7,046 nt of DNA, from the NCBI GenBank assembly GCA_021162125.1, contig JAGGZG010000144.1, forward strand, positions 1 through 7,046, in the 5' to 3' direction. The DNA comes from Anaerolineae bacterium (GTDB lineage: Bacteria; Chloroflexota; Anaerolineae; JACIWR01). This document shows positions 1 to 4,610 of the stretch, one piece after another. The notes beneath the pieces were generated by a model, which was not told the origin of the DNA, did not search any database, and was given only the letters and a program-made list of their open reading frames with translations. The stretch's first letter is position 1, and each line of letters opens with the position of its first letter. Both the position numbers and the translations under genes were made by a program.

Positions 1-99
1 CTGCAATCGCAGCGGCTTGCCTAGACCCTTCAACACCTTTTCCAATTCCTTCCAAAAAATCGGCTCCTTTTTTGACACTCCTGATGACACTTTCTGCAT
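1..99 (-). CDS. Partial leftward hypothetical gene (5' end only)
   Basis: An open frame on the reverse strand starts with ATG at 99 and runs through base 1 without a stop, giving 33 residues that begin MQKVSSGVSKKEPIFWKELE. An in-frame TAA lies about 20 bases upstream with no other start codon between, so this ATG is the first possible start. GGAGG sits upstream, although only three bases away, which is closer than usual. The visible residues are Lys/Glu-rich and helix-like and match no family that I recognise. A well-formed leftward promoter at 150-178 would give a leader of roughly 40 bases, which is the main support for a real gene. The gene points away from the recombinases, so it may be the next module of the element or flanking host DNA. 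The reading is uncertain because only 99 bases are visible. Confidence 0.42.
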   Translation of the reverse strand, partial: MQKVSSGVSKKEPIFWKELEKVLKGLGKPLRLQ

Positions 100-127
100 T
101 GACCTCCGCTCTCCTGGATGTTAGACT
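99..127 (+). promoter_or_regulatory. Rightward sigma70-like promoter
   Basis: TTGACC (99-104) and TAGACT (122-127) are separated by 17 bases. These match the sigma70 consensus at five of six and four of six positions. Transcription would start near 134 and run through the 35-residue ORF toward recombinase 1. It begins at the start codon of the leftward partial gene and faces the leftward promoter at 150-178. This is a consensus match only. Confidence 0.4.
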
Positions 128-136
128 AAAAAGGCA

Positions 137-149
137 AGTCAGCCTGACT
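137..149. promoter_or_regulatory. Perfect 13-bp palindrome between convergent promoters (candidate operator)
   Basis: AGTCAG and CTGACT flank a single central C, a perfect 6+1+6 palindrome. It lies just after the predicted start of the rightward promoter (about 134) and over the predicted start of the leftward promoter (about 143). A dimeric repressor bound here could affect both promoters. The Xre-type proteins encoded in this window are possible ligands, but that is a guess. Confidence 0.4.
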
Positions 150-178
150 AGGATACCTCGAATGAGAGGAGCCGTCAA
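150..178 (-). promoter_or_regulatory. Leftward sigma70-like promoter
   Basis: On the reverse strand TTGACG (178-173) and TATCCT (155-150) are separated by 17 bases. The matches to consensus are five of six and four of six. It would start transcription near 143, about 44 bases before the ATG of the leftward partial gene, and it converges on the promoter at 99-127. Confidence 0.42.
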
Positions 179-186
179 GTTCGGCC

Positions 187-202
187 AGCGATGCGCATCG
201 CT
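187..202. repeat. Perfect 16-bp palindrome
   Basis: AGCGATGCGCATCGCT equals its own reverse complement. It lies just upstream of the -35 box of the leftward promoter and 45 bases before the 35-residue ORF. It could be a protein-binding site. A serine-recombinase crossover is less likely because the centre (CG at 194-195) is itself palindromic, whereas large serine integrases normally use an asymmetric central dinucleotide for directionality. Confidence 0.4.
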
Positions 203-209
203 TCATCAT

Positions 210-221
210 GAGCGGCCGCTC
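210..221. repeat. Perfect 12-bp palindrome
   Basis: GAGCGGCCGCTC is a perfect palindrome containing a NotI-type site. It lies eight bases from the 16-bp palindrome and 14 bases before the ribosome-binding site of the small ORF. It is GC-only and short enough to be fortuitous, but its closeness to the other palindrome suggests a composite control region. Confidence 0.25.
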
Positions 222-246
222 TCCATATCCCCTTTAGGAGAGCAAC

Positions 247-354
247 ATGAACAACTTGAGCGACTACGAAGCCGTGGACACTTTCCGGCAAGTCATCGCC
301 CGCATCGTACGGCGATTGCTGGAGGAGAAGCAACAACAGGAAGAACAGAAATGA
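247..354 (+). CDS. Small 35-residue hypothetical protein
   Basis: ATG at 247 is preceded by AGGAG (236-240) at an ideal spacing of six bases, and the frame ends with TGA at 352-354. The product begins MNNLSDYEAVDTFRQ and ends in a Glu/Gln/Lys-rich tail. The middle (about residues 9-33) should form one amphipathic helix with Val/Ile/Leu on one face and Arg/Lys/Glu elsewhere, perhaps a small coiled coil. No membrane segment or cysteine is present and I recognise no family. It lies downstream of the promoter at 99-127 and 122 bases before recombinase 1, with a hairpin between, so it could be a leader peptide or a small regulator of that gene. The case for a real gene rests on the ribosome-binding site, the helix-like composition and the position. 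Confidence 0.5.
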   Translation: MNNLSDYEAVDTFRQVIARIVRRLLEEKQQQEEQK

Positions 355-370
355 CGTCTGTCCAGAAAGT

Positions 371-402
371 AAAAGAGGCCCTCTCGCAAGCGAGAGGGCC
401 TC
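371..402 (-). terminator. Strong hairpin; intrinsic terminator in the leftward sense
   Basis: Two perfect 12-base arms, 375-386 and 391-402, enclose the loop CAAG. On the reverse strand the stem is followed by TTTTACTTTCT, which fits a rho-independent terminator for leftward transcripts. In the rightward sense the stem is followed by CCCC instead of a T run, so termination after the small ORF would be weak or partial. It lies 20 bases after the small ORF stop and 32 bases before the boxA-like element. Confidence 0.6.
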
Positions 403-434
403 CCCAAGCACCAGCTGTGCTCACCCGGCTTTAA

Positions 435-447
435 TGCTCTTTAACAA
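435..447 (+). promoter_or_regulatory. boxA-like antitermination element
   Basis: TGCTCTTTAACAA is identical over 13 bases to the boxA of E. coli ribosomal RNA leaders, the RNA site for NusB-NusE in processive antitermination. It lies in the leader of recombinase 1, downstream of a strong hairpin and 29 bases before the start codon. No clear boxB hairpin is visible. Transcripts from the upstream promoter would carry it. The function is inferred from sequence identity alone, and the host's own boxA consensus is unknown. Confidence 0.45.
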
Positions 448-462
448 GTCAATACCACTCTG

Positions 463-469
463 AAGGAGG
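463..469 (+). promoter_or_regulatory. Ribosome-binding site fixing the start of recombinase 1
   Basis: AAGGAGG is seven bases before ATG 477. This strong site is the reason for accepting the unusually long N-terminus of recombinase 1, because no comparable site precedes the next in-frame ATG (Met54). Confidence 0.8.
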
Positions 470-476
470 AATTACT

Positions 477-2276
477 ATGTCCATACAAGGTTTGACCCCG
501 CCATCTATCAATCAGATAGAGAACGATATCCGCCAGGATGTCATCGAGATCCGCCAGTATCTGCCCCGCTGGGGCTACCGCGAGGCGGCCATCTTCAAGG
601 AAGGTCGCAATGGCCTCATCTACTGCGCCCTCTGGATGCTCGTTGAGGTTCCTCCAGAAGCTATTCTCGCCATCGCTTCCGGCCGCGTCTCCACCGACCT
701 CCAATCCAATAACCACAGCCTGGTTACTCAGATCCGCCAGCAAATTGAGCTTGCCACCGAGCTGGGGCACGTCATTCGCTACGTCTACATTGACGCCGGC
801 TACACCGGACGCGACGACAGACGCCCTGCCTTCTCTCGCATGATGCGTCGTGCTACCCGAGGCGACATCACCGCCGTCTACACTTATGACATCTATAGGT
901 TCTACAGGAACCTCAGAGGTCTGGTCACCCAGTATGCCCGCCTGCAAGAAAATGGCGTGGAGCTGATCTCCGTCGCCGAGAAGCACACAGACTTCGCGTC
1001 CCGCGATGGAAAGCTCCTCCTCTACCTCAAGGGTATCGCTGGCGAAATGTATCTCGACGACCTGAGCCGCACCACCCGCGACAACAAGTACTCGCGCGCG
1101 CTGAAGGGCTACTCCAATGCCTCCCAGCCACCTTTCGGATACTGCCGGGGCAATTGCTTCGATTGCAAGGACCCTAACGGCAAGGACTACTGCCCCCGCT
1201 TCGGTGGTACTGAACTATGGCGCGAACTGAGCAACGACCCTAAGGTCTTCGTCCCCCACCCCATCGAGTCTGTCGCCTTCCAACTGGCGGCCGAGTGGTA
1301 CAGCACCGGCTCCTACAGCGACGCCGACATCGCCAAGAAGCTTAACAGCTACCAGCATCGGATGGATGGCCATACTGTCGTATCCTTCCGCCCCAAAGGA
1401 CAGCCGGGTCGCCCCAGCCAAAACCGCGAGTTCGGAAAGGACAGTGTACGGGACATGCTGCAGAATCCCTACTACGCGGGCTTTGTCATCTATCGGGAAA
1501 CGAAAAGAAAGAAAGGTGAACGCTACCAGGCCGGCAAACGCTCTAACCCCTTGGGCCAGACCCACAAGCCAACGCCGTTCAACGTTGTCTGGTTCCCAGG
1601 AAAGCACATCCCCCTTATCAGCCAGGACCTGTTTCAGCGCTGCCTGGAGGTGCGCGGTGCCAAGGGCCACCTCCCCCGCTCCAACTCCGGCCGCACGGCC
1701 CGCGTCTATCCCCTCAGCGGTGTCCTGCGCTGTGATCGCTGCGGCGGCACCTTCCGCGGCACCGCCGCCAACGGTGTCCGCTACTACGAGGACGTCAACC
1801 GCGCCCAGGGCAAGTCAGACTGCCCTGTCCGCTCCGTCCGCGCCGAGAAGCTGGAGGAACCCGCCTTCGCCTACGTCCAGCAGCTGCACATCCCTGAAGA
1901 CTGGTATCCCGACATCCTGGTCTACCTCCAAGACGATGACCGGTGGAACGAGCGCTGCCGCCAGCGCCGCTCCCTCGAATCCCAGCTCCGAGCCATCAAA
2001 GCCGAGTTCGAGATGAAGGAAATCTCCCGCAGCGAGTACATTCAGGCCAAACACCACATAGAACACGAACTGCAGAAGCTCGCCGGGCAGGATAACGAAG
2101 CCGAGGAGAGCCTGACGGCCCTCCTCGATAACTTCTCCCGCCTTTGGGAGGCGGCCACGCCCTTGGAACGAAAAACGCTGATCCGTTGCATCTTCCTCGA
2201 CATCCACCTCCATGACGGGAAGATCACCGGTTACGACCCCCGCGACCCCTTCATCCCCCTCTTCCCGGCAACGTAA
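477..2276 (+). CDS. Large serine recombinase 1, with N-terminal extension and altered catalytic motif
   Basis: This is a 599-aa large serine recombinase (site-specific integrase/resolvase superfamily), expected to cut and rejoin DNA through a 5'-phosphoserine link. The resolvase domain spans about residues 62-195: GRVST carries Arg70 and nucleophile Ser72, Gln76 and Gln85 follow, then Asp106 (YIDAGYTG) and Arg116 (RRP). The next motif reads DIYRFYRN: Arg141 and Arg144 are present, but Tyr140 stands where the Asp of D-R-x-x-R is expected. A cysteine cluster C223-x3-C227-x2-C230-x8-C239 leads into the recombinase domain (about 240-400), then a zinc ribbon (C419, C422, C449) and a coiled-coil region (about 490-540). 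Residues 1-60 are an extension with no recognised domain. It is clearly paralogous to recombinase 2. It may be an active integrase, a partner subunit or a degenerate copy. Confidence 0.95.
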   Translation: MSIQGLTPPSINQIENDIRQDVIEIRQYLPRWGYREAAIFKEGRNGLIYCALWMLVEVPPEAILAIASGRVSTDLQSNNHSLVTQIRQQIELATELGHVIRYVYIDAGYTGRDDRRPAFSRMMRRATRGDITAVYTYDIYRFYRNLRGLVTQYARLQENGVELISVAEKHTDFASRDGKLLLYLKGIAGEMYLDDLSRTTRDNKYSRALKGYSNASQPPFGYCRGNCFDCKDPNGKDYCPRFGGTELWRELSNDPKVFVPHPIESVAFQLAAEWYSTGSYSDADIAKKLNSYQHRMDGHTVVSFRPKGQPGRPSQNREFGKDSVRDMLQNPYYAGFVIYRETKRKKGERYQAGKRSNPLGQTHKPTPFNVVWFPGKHIPLISQDLFQRCLEVRGAKGHLPRSNSGRTARVYPLSGVLRCDRCGGTFRGTAANGVRYYEDVNRAQGKSDCPVRSVRAEKLEEPAFAYVQQLHIPEDWYPDILVYLQDDDRWNERCRQRRSLESQLRAIKAEFEMKEISRSEYIQAKHHIEHELQKLAGQDNEAEESLTALLDNFSRLWEAATPLERKTLIRCIFLDIHLHDGKITGYDPRDPFIPLFPAT

Positions 2277-2279
2277 CCG

Positions 2280-2693
2280 TCACTCTATCTGGGCGGTGCG
2301 TGACGCGGCTGCCAACAGCTCACGCACCGCCCGGCACACCTCCCGCCGCCGCGACGCCGGCTTCATCCGCGCCAGGTAGCTGGCCACTTCCTCCACCTCC
2401 GGCGGGTAGGCCGTCGGGTCCACCAGCGACCGGTCAAAGAAGTGCATCGGCTCGTAGCCGGCGCGGGTCAGCAGTTCGTTGGGGTTCACTCCAAAATGAT
2501 CCGCCAGGGCGATGCACGACTCCCGCGTTGGCCGCTGATGCTTCTTGATGTACCGCGCCAGCGAGCCGTGGTCTAATCCCGCCCGCAGCGACGCTTCCCG
2601 GTAACTCTCGTTCCGCTCTTGCCGCAGCCGCTCCAGGTACTCGGCAAAGGCTTCCCGGTCGTATTCCTTTCCACCTTTGGTCGGTCTGGACAC
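2280..2693 (-). CDS. Xre/Cro-type helix-turn-helix regulator, between the two recombinases
   Basis: This is a 137-aa DNA-binding protein of the Xre family. The helix-turn-helix domain covers about residues 15-78, with the pattern LRQERNESYREASLRAGLD, then SLARYIKKHQRPT and ALADHFGVNPNELL, typical of Cro/cI-like folds. A C-terminal helical region (about 98-130, Arg/Glu-rich) may mediate dimerisation. The start is set at GTG 2693 because AAGGAG (2702-2707) lies eight bases upstream. A longer reading from GTG 2714 adds seven residues but has no ribosome-binding site. The gene ends three bases from the stop of recombinase 1 (convergent) and is divergent from recombinase 2, whose promoter it probably represses, perhaps together with its own. 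No membrane or protease domain is seen, so induction by an ImmA-type protease is not evident here. Confidence 0.88.
   Translation of the reverse strand: MSRPTKGGKEYDREAFAEYLERLRQERNESYREASLRAGLDHGSLARYIKKHQRPTRESCIALADHFGVNPNELLTRAGYEPMHFFDRSLVDPTAYPPEVEEVASYLARMKPASRRREVCRAVRELLAAASRTAQIE
2291..2332. repeat. 13-bp inverted repeat forming a compound hairpin at the convergent gene ends
   Basis: Arms 2291-2303 (GGGCGGTGCGTGA) and 2320-2332 pair perfectly. Inside them GCTG (2308-2311) pairs with CAGC (2316-2319) around the loop CCAA, leaving a four-base bulge (2304-2307). It overlaps the last codons of the Xre gene and begins 15 bases after the stop of recombinase 1. Neither side has a T run, so it is not a classical rho-independent terminator. 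It could block polymerase or stabilise the 3' ends of both mRNAs. Confidence 0.55.
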
Positions 2694-2742
2694 TTCTTCG
2701 ACTCCTTGTATCACTCAAACCGGCATCTTGCCCGTTTGGGTC

Positions 2743-2772
2743 TTGACAAACCACTCCTCCATCGAGTAGAGT
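2743..2772 (+). promoter_or_regulatory. Promoter of recombinase 2
   Basis: A perfect -35 box TTGACA (2743-2748) is followed after 18 bases by TAGAGT (2767-2772, four of six to consensus). Transcription would start near 2779, giving a leader of about 37 bases. The -10 box falls within the left arm of an inverted repeat, so a bound repressor would block polymerase. Confidence 0.55.
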
Positions 2773-2799
2773 GAGGCATCTCATCCGCTCATCTACTCG
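2763..2799. promoter_or_regulatory. Inverted repeat over the recombinase 2 promoter (candidate operator)
   Basis: CGAGTAGA (2763-2770) and TCTACTCG (2792-2799) are perfect 8-base arms 21 bases apart. The left arm overlaps the -10 box. Between and within them CTCATC occurs twice (2780-2785, 2788-2793). The site lies in the divergent region between the Xre gene and recombinase 2, a usual place for an autoregulated operator. Confidence 0.45.
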
Positions 2800-2815
2800 C
2801 AAAAGGAGGACAACC

Positions 2816-4417
2816 ATGAAAGCCGCAGGTTACATCCGCGTCTCAACCACCGAACAGGCCACCGAGGGCCATTCTCTCGACGCCCAGCGCGAGATCATCG
2901 CCCGCTTCGTCCGTCAGCGCGGCTGGGAGTTGATCGAGGTCTACGAAGACGCCGCCCTCTCCGGCACCCGTTCGGATCGGCCCGCCCTGCAGCGCCTGCT
3001 GCGCGATGCAGAAGGGGGCCATTTCGAGGTGGTCATCGTCCACGCCATTGACCGCTTCTACCGCAATCTCCAGGGACTGTTGAAGGCCCTCAACCACCTC
3101 TATCAGCACGACGTGGCCTTCATCTCCATCGGCGAGAACATCGACTTCACCACCCCCTGGGGCAAGCTCACCCTGGCCGTGCTGGGCACCCTGGCCGAAA
3201 TCTACATTGACAAGCTCTCCGCCGAGACCAAGAAAGGCAAGCGCGCCCGCGCCATGAAGGGCCTCTACAACGGTTCGCTGCCCCTGGGTTACTGCCGGGG
3301 CAACTGCTCGACCTGCACCGACCCCAATGGCGAGGACTACTGCCCTCGCTTCGGCGGACCCGACCTCAAAGATGAGCGCCCGTCGCTCCCGTTATTCGTC
3401 CATCCTATCGAGGGGGAGGCTGTCAAACTGGCTTACGAGTGGTACGCGACGGGGACCTACTCTGATGGTCAGATTGCGGAGAAACTCAACGCTTATCAAC
3501 ACGTCCTGCCTGACGGCACGACGGTCAACTTCCGCTCCAAGGGCCGCAACGGTCGCAGCAAGCCGGGGCCGTTCAGCAAGGACTCCGTGCGGGACATCCT
3601 CCAGCGCGTCTTCTACACCGGCCTCGTCCCCTACCGCGCCGGCAGCAACGCCCGCGAGAGACGACGCCGGCCACCCGAGCTCTTTCCCGGTCAGCACCCG
3701 CCTCTCATCTCCCAGGAGCTCTTCCAACGCTGCCAGGAGGTCCGCACCCTGATGGGCAATCATCCCCGCCGCCACGCCGATTATCCCAACCGAATCTACC
3801 TCCTCTCCGGCATCCTCCGCTGTGCCAAGTGCAAGCGCAAGATGCGCGCCCAGGCGGGCAACGGCACCCGCTACTATCAGGACACCACCCGCCTCCAACG
3901 CACCGGCCACTGCGATCAGCCCATGGTCCGCGCCGACGAGATCGAGGAGAAGGTGGCCCAGATCCTCATGCGCCTTCAAGTGCCCGCAGACTGGCAGGAA
4001 AAGGCACTCACCTACATCCGTTCGCCGCAAGAGGTCGAGCATTTGAAGGAGGAAGAGGGAAGAGTTAAGGAGCAACTGGCCCGGCTCCGGCGACTGTTCG
4101 TCGAAGGAGACATCAACTATGACGAGTATCAGCAGGAGAAGCAGCGCCTGCATCGCCTGCTGGCGGATTTGCGCGGAAATGATTATTCTGCTATAATTAA
4201 AGCCGCCGAGGAACTCGAAAGGTTCGAGGAACTCTGGCGCACCTTACCAATGCTGGATAAGAAAAGACTGCTGCAAGCCCACCTTACAGCAGTCCTCATT
4301 CAGGGGGAAACTATAGTGGCCCTCCAACCAACTTTAGTTTCGTATCCCCTTTTCCAACACCAGGAGACCCAGCGTCGGAACTACGGGAGCGACGGGAATA
4401 GTCCGACATTCCAGTAA
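2816..4417 (+). CDS. Large serine recombinase 2 (probable integrase)
   Basis: This 533-aa large serine recombinase probably integrates and excises the element. The start is ATG 2816, six bases after AAGGAGG (2803-2809); an upstream in-frame GTG at 2771 falls inside the promoter and is rejected. The resolvase domain begins at once: Arg8-Val-Ser10 with Ser10 as nucleophile, Gln14, Asp44 (YEDAALSG), Arg55 and the intact motif Asp79-Arg80-x-x-Arg83. A cysteine cluster C160-x3-C164-x2-C167-x8-C176 precedes the recombinase domain (about 190-315). A zinc ribbon follows (C336, C339, then His365/C366), in which the usual third Cys after YY is Asp. A coiled-coil hairpin spans about 405-455. Its tail is roughly 18 residues longer than that of recombinase 1. 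The last 80 codons are AT-richer than the rest. It has its own regulated promoter and ends before two tandem terminators. Confidence 0.96.
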   Translation: MKAAGYIRVSTTEQATEGHSLDAQREIIARFVRQRGWELIEVYEDAALSGTRSDRPALQRLLRDAEGGHFEVVIVHAIDRFYRNLQGLLKALNHLYQHDVAFISIGENIDFTTPWGKLTLAVLGTLAEIYIDKLSAETKKGKRARAMKGLYNGSLPLGYCRGNCSTCTDPNGEDYCPRFGGPDLKDERPSLPLFVHPIEGEAVKLAYEWYATGTYSDGQIAEKLNAYQHVLPDGTTVNFRSKGRNGRSKPGPFSKDSVRDILQRVFYTGLVPYRAGSNARERRRRPPELFPGQHPPLISQELFQRCQEVRTLMGNHPRRHADYPNRIYLLSGILRCAKCKRKMRAQAGNGTRYYQDTTRLQRTGHCDQPMVRADEIEEKVAQILMRLQVPADWQEKALTYIRSPQEVEHLKEEEGRVKEQLARLRRLFVEGDINYDEYQQEKQRLHRLLADLRGNDYSAIIKAAEELERFEELWRTLPMLDKKRLLQAHLTAVLIQGETIVALQPTLVSYPLFQHQETQRRNYGSDGNSPTFQ

Positions 4418-4471
4418 CTTTTTAGGACACACCGCCATTCCCAACGCGCTCGCTTTTTGCAGCGCACCCTA

Positions 4472-4500
4472 TTTATACCACAAATTCAAATTCTGCGCAA
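4472..4500 (-). promoter_or_regulatory. Possible antisense promoter facing the 3' end of recombinase 2
   Basis: On the reverse strand TTGCGC (4500-4495) and TATAAA (4477-4472) are 17 bases apart. The -10 is good (five of six) and the -35 is poor (three of six). It would give a leftward transcript antisense to recombinase 2. The surrounding stretch, 4418-4534, holds no gene that I can support. Confidence 0.22.
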
Positions 4501-4534
4501 CTGACCAGCCGGACAGCGACAGAGAGTCACCTGT

Positions 4535-4566
4535 AGCCCAGGGAGAATACTCCCCTGGGCTTTTTT
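4535..4566 (+). terminator. Rho-independent terminator 1 (end of recombinase 2)
   Basis: Arms 4535-4545 and 4550-4561 (AGCCCAGGGAG with CTCCCCTGGGCT, one bulged C) enclose a four-base loop, and the run TTTTTT covers 4561-4566. This is a textbook rightward terminator about 120 bases after the recombinase 2 stop. Confidence 0.9.
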
Positions 4567-4578
4567 GCTTCTATCTCG

Positions 4579-4610
4579 GCCCGGAGAGAGTATCCTCTCC
4601 GGGCTTTTTT
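4579..4610 (+). terminator. Rho-independent terminator 2, in tandem
   Basis: Perfect 10-base arms GCCCGGAGAG (4579-4588) and CTCTCCGGGC (4595-4604) enclose a six-base loop and are followed by TTTTTT (4605-4610). With terminator 1 it insulates the downstream operon from recombinase transcription. Confidence 0.9.

Noticed and set aside
72..100. Rightward promoter with perfect TTGACA at 72-77
   Set aside because: The matching -10 (TGCATT at 95-100) is poor, and the site lies inside the probable leftward coding region; the promoter at 99-127 is the better candidate.
72..434. 120-residue rightward open frame
   Set aside because: It starts with no ribosome-binding site, runs through the palindromes and the terminator-like hairpin, has a composition unlike a folded protein, and overlaps the better-supported small ORF in another frame.
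477..700. IS607-type transposase (MerR domain fused to a serine recombinase)
   Set aside because: The N-terminal extension has no MerR-like helix-turn-helix pattern, the protein has the long C-terminal domains of large serine recombinases, and no TnpB gene is present.
441..986. Long reverse open frame over the start of recombinase 1
   Set aside because: It is a shadow of the recombinase coding strand; the same holds for the reverse frames at 1215-1670, 1815-2213, 3392-4153 and 6141-6674, which are low-complexity products of GC-rich coding DNA.
1366..2016. 216-residue rightward open frame inside recombinase 1
   Set aside because: It is a +1 shadow frame rich in Ser, Ala, Pro and Thr with no motif, whereas the recombinase frame has clear catalytic and zinc motifs.
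2771..2815. Upstream GTG start for recombinase 2 (15 extra residues)
   Set aside because: It lies within the promoter -10 and operator, and the ATG at 2816 has an ideal AAGGAGG site and places the Ser strand at the normal distance.
4483..4494. Direct repeat AAATTC-AAATTC as a possible iteron
   Set aside because: Only two adjacent six-base copies exist in an AT-rich spacer, too little to support an origin or binding array.
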